From contig OY294068.1 in assembly GCA_958510875.1 (NCBI GenBank), positions 29,678,297-29,742,296 of the forward strand: DNA of 64,000 bases, written 5' to 3'. Made by a program: the position numbers and the translations under genes. Of this stretch, positions 44,507 through 54,532 are shown one piece after another. The stretch is from Endomychus coccineus. Taxonomy: Eukaryota > Arthropoda > Insecta > Coleoptera > Endomychidae. The notes under the pieces are model-generated. The model did no database searches and was not told the origin of the DNA. It was given only the letters and a program-made list of their open reading frames with translations. Each line of letters begins with the position of its first letter. Position 1 is the first letter of the stretch.

Positions 44507-45732
44507 CGAGGGTGGATTGATAAGTTTCCGGTCTGACCAAGAGATGGCGCCACTAGGCCTACGTTGTGGTGGCGTTCTATAGTACCATCCTTAGATAGCT
44601 TGTAGCTATAGTTTCAATCCGATCACCATGTTAGTTTAGGTTTGAGAGCACGCTGAACAAGACGCCTATGTGTTTTTCGTAAAAATGGAAAAGCTGGAAA
44701 ATCGTGCTGTCATCAAATACTTTTATTTGAAGGGGTTAACGCCGAAGGACATTAAAGAAGAGATGGACTCAACACTGGGGACATCCTCCCCATCATATTC
44801 AACCGTTAAGCAGTGGGTTTCCGAGTTTAAAAAGGGTCGTGTGAGCACCTCTGATGAGCCTCGCTCAGGACGCCCCATTGAGGTCACAACTCAAGATGTG
44901 ATCGAAAAAAATCCATCAAATAGTGCTGAAAGACCGCAGATTAAAAGTGCGTGAGATAGCTGAGACCTGTAAGATGTCATATGAACGTGTACAAAATATT
45001 TTGCACCAACATTTGTGTATGGAAAAGCTCTGTGCAAGATGGGTGCCGCGTTTGCTAACAGTCGACCAAAAATTGATTCGAAAGAACATTTCTACCGCCA
45101 ATTTGGCGTTGTATAAGCGTAATCCAAGCGAGTTTTTGCGTCGATTCGTAACCGTTGACGAAACTTGGGTCCACCACTACACTCCTGAAACCAAAGAACA
45201 GTCTAAACAGTGGATTGGGCCAGGGGAACCAACTCCAAAGAAGGCAAAAACAATTTTTTCGGCGAACAAGGTTATGGCTACTGTTTTTTGGGATGCAAGA
45301 GGTATTATATACATTGATTACCTTAAAAAGGGTAAAACTATCACTGGTCAATACTACGCAGACTTATTGCAACGTTTGAGCCACGAAGTGAAAATTAAAC
45401 GACCTCATCTAAAATCAACGATCTGAAGTTTGAATTGATGCCTCACCCTCCCTACTCTCCAGACGTAGCCCCGAGTGACTATTATCTGTTTTCTAACCTC
45501 AAAAATGGCTTGGCGGTAAGAGATTTGCGGACAATGAAGAAGTAATCGAAGCTGTAAATGGGTATTTTGAGGAGCTTGACGAATCAGTCTATAGAGATGG
45601 CATTACTAGACTAGAACACCGCTATGAGAAATGTATCAGCCTTGAAGGAGATTATGTTGAGAAATAAAAAAAAATAATTCTTAAAAACGTTGTTTTTCTT
45701 GGTCAGGCCGGAAACTTATCAATCCACCCTCG
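44507..45732 (+). mobile_element. Mariner element with intact inverted repeats
   Basis: CGAGGGTGGATTGATAAGTT starts both ends (44507 and, inverted, 45732). The repeats agree over about 35 nt with one mismatch. The element is flanked by TA duplications (44505-44506, 45733-45734). At 1226 bp it is slightly shorter than a standard mariner because of an internal deletion. This is the best-preserved DNA transposon in the window. Confidence 0.95.
44685..45667 (+). pseudogene. Mariner transposase, frameshifted and lacking the second catalytic Asp
   Basis: The protein starts [20 protein letters not shown] (HTH), continues [16 protein letters not shown] and [16 protein letters not shown] seven-A run at 44905-44911 is one base too long and shifts the frame. 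In the next frame it reads [34 protein letters not shown] and FVTVDETWVHHYTPETKEQS (first catalytic Asp), then MATVFWDARGIIYIDYLKKG. Near 45408 a deletion removes the HQDNAP segment with the second Asp; coding resumes INDLKFELMPHPPYSPDVAP (third Asp) and finishes DYVEK-TAA at 45667. Mariner transposase (DD34D) cuts and pastes at TA. Confidence 0.9.
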
Positions 45733-45735
45733 TAT

Positions 45736-46355
45736 TTAAGTCGTTTTTTGATTAATTGTTTATATATAATTAACCATACTGATTTACCCAAATTTCATTC
45801 GTATGATTTTATATTACCTCTGTGAGATCTAAGAACAAATTGTTGTTAATATTATCATTCATTCTTATTTTATTTATATATGCTTATCCAGTGTAATTTT
45901 ATGTCAATACCTGTTTTTTACCACACACAAGCAACATCCGATGCTTCCGTGGTCTCTGAAATGTTTATTCACCTTATTTACCAGAACCTTCTTAATAAAG
46001 TAAATGTGGCATTTGTGTATATTAGGCTGCCTATTTGAATAAACGATTTTTATCATTATTATTATAGAATATAGGATATTGTAAGAATAACAATGCAAGT
46101 TCTTTCCCAGAGAATGTTGTATGGCATACTTTTTGGAACTTGGTTCCAAGATGAAATCTTTAACCTTGTGGTCGAACTATTCAATGTTGAAGATACAATT
46201 AGACATAATGTACATAAAATTTAAATATTAAAACTTCGTTTATTATAAATAATTGTAAGGAAATAATATTCTCATGCAGTATAAAAATAACTAACAGTTA
46301 CTGTCCGTTGCCTGGTAACGACTAAGTGCAAGGAAATATTGACATTTTCTTCAGA
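45736..46355. other. Gene-free stretch
   Basis: No supported feature; the 81-codon minus-strand frame at 45904-46149 has no recognisable motif. Confidence 0.35.
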
Positions 46356-46357
46356 AA

Positions 46358-46640
46358 ATGTTTATTTATTTATTTATTAATGGAAGAAACCTTTTACAGT
46401 ATAAATAATTCAGTAAGATTTAATGTATCATAAAAAGAATAAAAAGAATATAAAATAAAGAGTTTACATTGCAAATATACACAGACATATACATACATTC
46501 GAAATTGCATAATTTATCTATGTTGAGCCAGTTAAACCCCTTTGAAAAGCAACCAAAGAAATGTTCCAAAAATTGAGATTTGAATAATGATTTGCGGTAG
46601 TTAAAATACGACAAAATGGAAAATGCATTAGGTAGTTTGT
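46358..46640 (-). mobile_element. LINE 3' end with (AAAT)n tail
   Basis: The minus strand reads SYFNYRKSLFKSQFLEHFFG, the kind of basic C-terminal segment LINE polyproteins end in. An AT-rich 3' region follows and ends with AATAAATAAATAAATAAA at 46362-46380. Confidence 0.5.
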
Positions 46641-46980
46641 TCTGCTATATGTTATCAAAAATGTCAATATAATAATAGGTTCACGTATCGACAAAGTTGG
46701 AAAAATGTCAACTTTTTCGACAGTTGTAGGAAACAGTAATTTACGTTACAAGAACGGAAATTAACTCATCAAAGTACAAGTTTAGATGTTTTCGGTCAAG
46801 GCGACGAAGGAGAAGAGTCTGGAATTTCTAAACGTGTAACTAGTATTTTACGGCTATGTGTCGTAAAATGTTTTATTTCATACTGCTTTACTCAAATAAT
46901 GAATTTTAAACTTTAATCTGTTTTGTCAGAATGACAGTTCCATAAAATCTCTTTCAAATAGTCGCTAATATAGTGACAGC

Positions 46981-47223
46981 CATAGTCAAAGTATACCAGG
47001 TCTGCAGGAGCCTCCCTTCTACTCTTTTTATAATTTTGGTGCAATCTGATTGGTCGTTTATTTCGTTTATTTAATGTCATAGACGACGACATAATATGAT
47101 GTTGTTACGTGCCGGCGACGAGCTGATGAGAGCAAGGCTGTGATTGGAGGAGCTGGGTGACGTCACCCAGCGCGAGAAACGATGGAAGGGAGGCTCCGGC
47201 AGACCTGGTATACTTTGACTATG
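46981..47223. mobile_element. hAT-type MITE with perfect 8-bp target duplication
   Basis: This 243-bp element has inverted ends CATAGTCAAAGTATACCAGG, continuing TCTGC(A/C)GGAGCCTCCCTTC, nearly identical over about 38 nt. It is flanked on both sides by GTGACAGC (46973-46980 and 47224-47231). The interior holds a TGGGTGACGTCACCCA palindrome and no coding sequence. The intact duplication suggests a young insertion. Confidence 0.9.
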
Positions 47224-47439
47224 GTGACAGCTACACATTCTCTTTATAAAGACAATTGACCCGCATCTTGTTCGGGCGACGTAGCCTTGGAAGAAATTTA
47301 ATCTAAAAACACCAAAGCAAAGTGAAGATTTATTCCAAGTAAATTCATAATGAGATACCACAAAAAATAGTTTGTTAAAATTATGAAAATTTGTAAGATT
47401 TCTTGTGAAAGATGACACTAGTCCGTAAAAATATTTTTA

Positions 47440-48740
47440 AGGGAGTTAAGAATGCCATTAATAAAAAGAACCTTCGATGGATCCATTACTACTGATGGAG
47501 GCAAACACATGTGTGATGGAAATAAAGGAGTGGTTGCTCTTGTGTCAAATGCTGTAGAAAATTATGGTGGTTCAAAAACCATTATTTTACATTGTATCAT
47601 TCATCAACAGTCCTTGTGCGGGAAATATTTGGATATATCAGAAGTTCTAAAGCCAGTCATATCAGTTGTTAATTTCATCAGATCCACTGAGCTGAATCAC
47701 AAACAATTCCGCGAGTTTATTGAAGAGATTGGAGAAAGTGACTTATCGTATCATACTGCCGTATGCTGGCTTAGTTGCGGAAAAGTCCTTCGGCACTTTT
47801 TGAACTTCGAGCAGTGAACCGAATTACAAAATAACGAATGACTGTGGAAGCTAGCATTGTATGTCGATTTGACAAAAAATATGAACGAACTGAATTTGAA
47901 ATTGCAATGAGAAAACCAGCTTCTCCCTGATTTATACACTAATATCAAATCGTTCAGGCAGAAATTAATACTGTTTCAATCACAATTATGTAAAAAGTGC
48001 TTCACACATTGTAAAACATGTGAAATATTCTACACTACTGAGACTGAGTTTCCCTTCGATTTTGTAATCGAAGCTTTGAGTGCTTGAAGATAAATTTTGA
48101 TGTTCGTTTCTCAGACATTCATGTCATTGCTAATGAAATAAGATTTTTCAAAATCCTTTTGATACTGACATTGAAACCATAGCCTCGGAACTTCAAATGG
48201 AAATTATTGATTTACAGCACAGTGATATAATTAAGAACAAATATCAAAACTCATCTTTCTTGGAATTTTATAAGAGTCTTCCACTGGTACAATTCGATTA
48301 TCTGCATAAATAGGCTCGTGGGCTGTCTTCTGTTTTTGATACCACTACATTCTCTAAAATGAAGTACACAAAGAATGTTATCTAAGATCTAAGTTAACCG
48401 ATGAGCCTCTTAAATATCTTTTAATATTTGGCAAAAAATTGGTCTACAACTGCAAACTATTGTCAGTGGAAAATCACAATTATATAAATCTCATTAGTAT
48501 TTTATATGTTATAATGTTTATAATGTTAGTGGGATTCATTCAAATTATTTGTTAGTTAATACGTTAAAGTTAAATTTACTGCTTATCATACTTGTCATTA
48601 AGCTTTACCTAGCAAGTAAATAAAACCGAGTTAATATCATTCTGTGTCTTTTTATCCAACTTATCACAACAACAATAAGCCATTAGCTGTCGCGGGCCGG
48701 GTTGATGACCCTGGCGGGCCGTAGTTTGGAGACTTCTGGG
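47440..48740 (+). mobile_element. hAT element of the GTF2IRD2/ZBED-like group, decayed
   Basis: The plus strand reads TTDGGKHMCDGNKGVVALVS, IILHCIIHQQSLCGKYLDIS, VISVVNFIRSTELNHKQFRE and YHTAVCWLSCGKVLRHF. These are hAT transposase core motifs shared with domesticated vertebrate GTF2IRD2/ZBED-type proteins. After a stop at 47817 coding traces continue (LALYVDLTKNMNELNLKLQ, RQKLILFQSQL, then FSDIHVIANEI and FLEFYKSLPLVQF) to about 48480 with several stops. The right end at about 48740 reads inward CAGAAGTCTCCAAACTACGG and CCCGC, a typical hAT terminus. No left end was found. Confidence 0.75.
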
Positions 48741-48744
48741 CTAT

Positions 48745-49925
48745 AGCATATTCGACCTGATCCAAAAGAATTAAGTATATCAAAGATATTCTCGCAATTT
48801 ACTGTAGCTTTGCGAGAGTCTATGTTGAAATCCCCACAATATGCATTTGTGTTTATTGAATAACATTAAATATACCTATATACATATATTTCAAAGTTTT
48901 AAGTTTCGTCTGATGACCAATAATTAAATTGTCTTCATAATCTAGAAAATTCAATCTATATCTATTTATATCTTGAATTATATGTTACATTTAATTCGAT
49001 TTTATTACGATTGTTATATTCTAATCACTTATGTAACGCTGCTCTGTAACATATTGCATAGGAGGAACAACAGCATTTGCACAATATGAAATTGAAATTG
49101 GCATTGTCTGATAAAAATCGTTAGTATATACCTCACAAATTAAATGAAGCAGCATATGAAATAAATTGTTATATGATTACCTTTTAAAGACGAAATAACT
49201 TAATCTTGGCACCATGTTCCATAATAGTATATTAAACAACAAGTTTAGAAAAGCAAAGTTTTACTATACGAATATAGCTTTTGAGTATGAGCGAGCTATA
49301 GTTAAGTGAAACTTCTTTGCATTCAAGGTTTGTTTATGCTATTTTTTCGCATTTTGTGTTAGTAATTATAAGCAAATAATCATAGATATAAAATAATTAC
49401 AAAGTTACAAATTCAAATTACAGTTTACGTTATATTGAAATTTTATACAAATGGTCTACATGATGTACTTCACAACTCTATGTTTCATACTGACACCTGC
49501 TGTCAGGTTGACTTTCGCAATTATTCACACTAATTCCATTAAATAGGGAAATTTAATTGAAACAGTTTGAGCTATTCTCAGATCTCAGCTACGCGCGTCT
49601 AACGTGCAACGTACCAAAGAGAATTTTCTCGCGACTAAAATATACACGAACCGGGTAAAAGCTAACGGCCCCAAATTAACAAGACCGAGGTAAAATGTAT
49701 AAACTCTAACTTACGCGCAGCGAGCTCCCCGAGGCATATGTCAAAATGATTTCGTTCGTAGCTAATTACATAGGACGTCTGGCATTCATGCAATTATGTT
49801 TTTAGGTAATTCGAACCTTCTAATTTCGATAGGCCACGTGAAAATTCCGGAGTCAAAAGCGCTAAAGACTTCTGATATTCGTATAAAATTGCGAAATTTC
49901 GCACTTTTAGAAACTTCAAATTAAT
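48745..49925. other. Gene-free stretch
   Basis: No supported feature. 49560-49800 is somewhat GC-richer, without motifs. Confidence 0.4.
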
Positions 49926-49928
49926 TAT

Positions 49929-50012
49929 GACATAATTATTTCAAACGTAAAGTAAGACACACGTTTTAGATTCCACAACCACCCTTGACCAAGATAATTT
50001 TTGATATCCCGG
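49929..50012. mobile_element. Solitary end of the 16.1-kb mariner-like family
   Basis: Eighty-four bases closely match the right terminal repeat at 17084-17167, ending GATATCCCGG at 50012 and followed by TA. No partner end is nearby. Confidence 0.85.
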
Positions 50013-50019
50013 TACTAAT

Positions 50020-50119
50020 AAAGTACTGAGGACTTTTTGGCTACCAAACAGTCATCATAAGAGTAAACAGTCTACTCTGATGATGGATACTTGGTAGCCT
50101 TAAGATTTTCAGTACTTTA
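50020..50119. repeat. Penelope terminal hairpin with hammerhead-like half
   Basis: The 100-nt palindrome begins AAAGTACTGA and ends TCAGTACTTT, with inner arms GGCTACCAA/TTGGTAGCC and CATCAT.AGAGTA/TACTCTGATGATG. The plus strand holds CTGATGA (50077-50083) followed by a GGATAC/GGTAGCC stem region, but TTAA stands where GAAA is expected. Related sequence is at 32305-32360 and 62574-62617 beside Penelope RT fragments. Confidence 0.6.
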
Positions 50120-50144
50120 GTAGTAGTTTTACCATTTGAAAAAA

Positions 50145-50310
50145 TGAAGATGGATGTCATAAATAACATTCGAAATGAAGCTACCACGCCCTAAGACAAT
50201 ACAGTTGCTATTTAGTCCAGAACGATTAAGAAATGCTCAAATGTTCAAAACGGATATATTTATCTGGCCCCATTACAATATTTCCCTCACACCATATAGC
50301 GAGGGAAGTA
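50145..50310. repeat. Dispersed repeat, copy 2
   Basis: Related to 3527-3795: AGATGGATGTCA, then a CTACCACGCCCTAA block and TTACAATATTTCCC in the same order, with a gap. Unclassified. Confidence 0.5.
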
Positions 50311-50851
50311 AAAATAGGTACTTATTCTATATTGAAAAGAAATAATGATAATTACAATTATTGTTCATTAAACGCAAATTGACGTCCCCTCAGTCGCGGA
50401 AAATTGAGCTAGCGGAGACTTAAAATCCTTACAAATATGGACAAATCCGCATATATGGCAATACTGCGTCATTTATAAGAAAACGTACATAGGCTCTAGC
50501 AACAACGAGATGATCATACATTTGATGCCCCATGTTACGCCCTTTTCCATATGACCGAACTGATTAAACTCATCAAAGTATTTAACTATTTTTCTAGAGG
50601 ACTTCACTGAGCTTACAATAATATTTGCTAGAATGTTCGTCCATTTTTAATTGGGATCAACTGCTACTTCCAAAAAGGTAGGTAGAGTCGAACTGTGCAA
50701 GAGCCAATTGAATCAAATTGTGATTCATCATTTCAATAGCCGCATATTCGGTTTTATTAACATTTATTATAAAATCGTGAAGGATTCGAGTTTTGTGAGC
50801 ATTGAAGAAAGGTACAACTCACGAGACTATGATCAGATTTCTTCAAAGAAA

Positions 50852-51005
50852 TGTTGAAGAAAATAAATAATTTTCTAATACAAAACTAGCACTATCGTTT
50901 ACTCTATGTTTATCTCTGCTCCTTAGTAACGTATTGTGTATTTTATATTTAACTGCGATAGCTTGTCAAATAAATAGTTGTGTGTGCTGTCATTTTTATT
51001 TAACA
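50852..51005 (+). repeat. 5' LTR of the Copia element
   Basis: This 154-bp repeat starts TGTTGAAG and ends TTTAACA. It differs from the 3' LTR only by a 2-nt indel (TATATTTAAC versus TATATAGTTAAC) and at the last base. No tRNA primer-binding site follows. Confidence 0.93.
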
Positions 51006-53754
51006 GAGGATAAGTCCAATGAGGCTATCATTGAAGCTAAAGATTCGTTGGCACAGCTGATCATGATTAGTTCTCTGAATGACACGAATGAAGAGCTTAC
51101 CTCGTCATGCTGTACTTCTAAGGATATTTGGGACAAATTAATGTCAACATACGAACAAAGTTCTAGTCAGAGAGTTGATAGGCTACTCGAATCATTTTTT
51201 TCCAGTGAAGGAGTACATTCTGAAGAAAGCATTGTTAACCTTGTTGCCCGTTTACAACGTGATTTCAACGAGTTGAATGTTGAATTGAAGAAACTTGATA
51301 AATCTGAGTTATCAGAACTGATTCTGATGGGTCGTATCATGTCTACTCTACCTTCCCCTTATTTCGAATTTAAAAGTGTTTGGGAGAGTGTACCTATTGA
51401 AAGTAGAACACTGAATAACTTGACTGAGCGACTTAGGTTAATCGAGATGCGTTTGCCTAGCAAAGGTGAGAAAGATGATAACGCTCTTTTAGCCAAAGTT
51501 ACTGTTTCAAAAAGGAAGAATTTAGTTCCTCCTAGAAATATAGGAGAGTCTGCAAGAATTTCAAATCCACGTCCTTTTAAGTGATTCAAATGTCATGAGT
51601 TGAATCATTTGACTAGAAATTGTCCGAAGAAACATTCACAAGGAGCCAAATTCTTGAAACCTGAAGGTCATGCATTTATCTGGAAGAATCGAAAGAAATC
51701 CAATGAAATGGTTTAGGTGGCGGACACTGGTGCAACTGAACATATGACAAGTGATAAAGACTGTGTGAACCGAAATATATTCATGTTGGCAATAAGGAAA
51801 CGATTAGGGCATATGGTTGTGGTGACATACTTGTTGATATGCAAGTTGATGACAAGAGCAAACTAATCATCTCAAAGATGTCTGGTATGTTCCTGAAGTC
51901 AGTCGCCAATTATTCTCGGTTAGTCGTGCTTTAGAAAAAGGTTTCGAGTTTGAATGTCTCATTCAGAGACCTATGAATACTTCAATTGCCAAGCCTCTGG
52001 TTGAAGAAAAAGTGATTCATGTGGAAAATACTTCCGAGGTTCCGACAGAACTAAGTCCATCTGTAATTGAAATTTTTCCTCCTGAAAATGCTCAACCTGT
52101 CTTGCCTCAATTAGATGAAGAAGTTGCTTCCAATGTTGTTCGAAGAAGTGGTCGTACTAGACAGACACCTACCTATCTTAGTGAAAACTACATGTTAATT
52201 GCTGAAAAAGATTTGTCTTTTACTGAAGCAGTCAGTTCGAATGAAAAGCATTTGTGGCGACAAGCTATGCAAAATGAGCTGAGCTCGTTAGCTGAGAATG
52301 ATACTTGGACTTTAGTGGAACTTCCCAAGAACAAGAAAGTGGTATCTAATCGCTGGGTTCTCAAAATAAAGAAGAAGGACAAAGGAGAAATTGATAGATA
52401 TAAAGCTCGTTTAGTAGCGCGAGGCTATACCCAGGAGCCAGGTGTGGATTTTGATCAAACATTCAGTCCTGTGGCTCGTTTTGATACTGTGAGGGCGCTT
52501 CTTAGTGTAGCTGCAGCTGAGAAATACGATTTTGGACAATTCGATGTCCAAACGGCTTCCCTTTATGGAACGTTGTCTGAAGAAGTATACATGCATCAGC
52601 CCATTGGTTTTAATGATGGCAGTGATCGTGTGTGTAAATTGAATCGAAGTATCTATGGATTGAAGCCGTCTCCACGTTGCTGGAATCAGAGATTTGTTCA
52701 GTTCATGGAGAAACAGAATATGAAACATAGTGATGCGGATCCCTGTCTTTTCATTAAGGAATGTCGTAGTGGTCGAAAGTTGATGATAGCCATCTACGTT
52801 GATGATGGAATCATGATTGGAGATAAAGATGAAATCAATTCATTTTTAGTTGGACTGAAAAAAGAGTTCAAAATTACAACTGGAAAACTAGAATCATTCC
52901 TTGGAATGCAGATCGAGAAGAAAGAAGATTGATCTATTTTCATGCATCAAGAGTTCTATACGAAAAACATTCTTTCAAAATTTAATATGAATGATTCGAA
53001 TCCTGTGTCAACTCCTTGTGAAAGGAAATGGATTGATGATTCCGATATATTTTTGGAAAAGAATGTACCCTATAGGGAAGCAGTTGGTAGTTTGCTGTAT
53101 TTAGCTATGACAACTCGCCCGGATCTGACTTACTCTGTGAGTGTTGTATCAGAAGTACTTGATCATCCTAAGAGATCTGACTGGACGGCCGTCAAGCGAA
53201 TTTTCAAATACTTGAATGGAACTTGTAACTATGGTTTATTTTATAGAGGAAATTCGAATCAATTGTTGAAGTGCTACTCTGATTCTGACTTCGCGAATGA
53301 CTGTAAAACTCGTCGATCTAGAACTGGAGTCGTAACTATGTTTGGAGAAGGAGCTATAACTTGGATGAGCCGCAAGCAAGGGACTACCGCTCTTAGTACT
53401 ACTGAGGCTGAATACATTGCTGCCAGTGAAGCTACTAAGGAACTGGTATGGATCAAGCGATTGAAGAAGGAAATCTCCAATGTTCATTCGATACCTACTT
53501 TGTTTTTGGACAATCAAAGTACAATTCGTTTGATAAGGAATCCCGAATTCCATCGGAGAACTAAACGTATTGAAGTTCGTTTTCACTTTGTTCGAGAAAA
53601 ACGTCTGGATGGTGAATTTACCTTGGAGCATGTACCTAGTGCAAGGCAGTTGGCCGACATATTCACTAAAAATCTACCGCCAGGACCTTTCATGAAAAAC
53701 AGAGAGTTACTTGGAGTGTTATGTTTTGGGGGAAGTGTTGAAGAAAATAAATAA
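51006..53754 (+). pseudogene. Copia gag-pol, broken
   Basis: Gag begins mid-domain (EDKSNEAIIEAKDSLAQLIM). A TGA at 51582-51584 stands where the first Cys of the CX2CX4HX4C knuckle should be (remaining FKCHELNHLTRNC). A TAG at 51714-51716 precedes the protease site VADTGATEHM. Two frame changes lie between about 51760 and 51877, before LKDVWYVPEVSRQLFSVSRA. The integrase is deleted near 51965. RT runs from about 52180: WRQAMQNELSSLAENDTWTL, YKARLVARGYTQEPGVDFDQ, FDVQTASLYG and YVDD at 52795-52806. A TGA at 52930-52932 precedes MHQEFYTKNILSKFNM. RNase H (YSDSDFANDCKTRRSRTGVV, TALSTTEAEYIAASEATKEL) ends inside the 3' LTR at 53754. Confidence 0.9.
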
Positions 53755-53890
53755 TTTTCTAATACAAAACTAGCACTATCGTTTACTCTATGTTTATCTC
53801 TGCTCCTTAGTAACGTATTGTGTATTTTATATAGTTAACTGCGATAGCTTGTCAAATAAATAGTTGTGTGTGCTGTCATTTTTATTTAAC
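53736..53890 (+). repeat. 3' LTR of the Copia element
   Basis: Starts TGTTGAAG and ends TTATTTAAC at 53890, one base short of the 5' copy. It includes the last codons and stop of the RNase H frame. Confidence 0.9.
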
Positions 53891-54342
53891 TTCTTCGAAT
53901 ACTCAACAAGAAAGACACAACTGATTTTGTTTCATATCCACAATCTTTTGGGATTTATAAAATACTAAATGTAGGCATCAAATTATATCAAAAGTATTCA
54001 GTATTTTCTCCTATTATTTCAATAATTGGTTTATTTAGTTTTGAATATATATCTCAAAGCTTTCTGAATTGTCTTGAAGGTGTTTTATTGCTAATTCAAT
54101 TTGATATGAGAACTGGGGCATTATGTCAAAAATAAAATAAGATAATATGCTAAACATATATTTCCAACAAATAAGTACGTGTGTATTAACAAAGACGAAT
54201 AAAACGAACGAATAGTTGAAATTAAGCAATAACACAGCTGGTAGATAGAGGCACTTTCAATTCCTACACTTTCTATTTGAGCTTACATGTATTTTACAGT
54301 AATTAGTTACACATAATGAAATCGCCACTTATGTAGAAATGA
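53891..54342. other. Gene-free AT-rich stretch
   Basis: Nothing recognised between the Copia element and the poly(A) site of the cuticle-like gene. Confidence 0.4.
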
Positions 54343-54348
54343 TTTATT
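54343..54348 (-). terminator. Poly(A) signal AATAAA of the cuticle-like gene
   Basis: AATAAA on the minus strand, 185 nt past the stop codon; predicts a 3' UTR of about 200 nt. Confidence 0.6.
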
Positions 54349-54532
54349 ATAAAAGTAGATAAATATACAATAATTAACTTAGTTTCTAAGTAATAATACT
54401 GTACGCTTTTTGATTCAGAATGAGGAAATGGAATGATTTCATGTTAACATGTCGAAGTGAGATTAGTTCTGATATTCAGCCCGTAACAAAGCCAGCATTT
54501 ATGTAACAATTTATACGTTCAATTCATAACAA

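Larger units (their letters stand above)
50852..53890 (+). mobile_element. Copia LTR retrotransposon, internally deleted
   Basis: Two short LTRs (50852-51005, 53736-53890) enclose gag, protease, reverse transcriptase and RNase H in Copia order. The integrase, which in Copia lies between protease and RT, is absent, as are the primer-binding site and gag start: the 5' LTR runs directly into mid-gag. A polypurine stretch GGGGGAAG (53728-53735) precedes the 3' LTR. At 3.0 kb it is well short of the usual 5 kb or so. No clear target duplication flanks it. Confidence 0.92.

Noticed and set aside
47452..47817. Host gene of the GTF2IRD2/ZBED type
   Set aside because: Only the first part is open; homologous coding continues beyond the stop with more stops and ends at a hAT terminus, so it is a decayed transposon.
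51973..52932. Intact host gene related to Copia RT
   Set aside because: The frame is part of a Copia copy bounded by LTRs and continues past a single TGA into RNase H; there is no sign of domestication.
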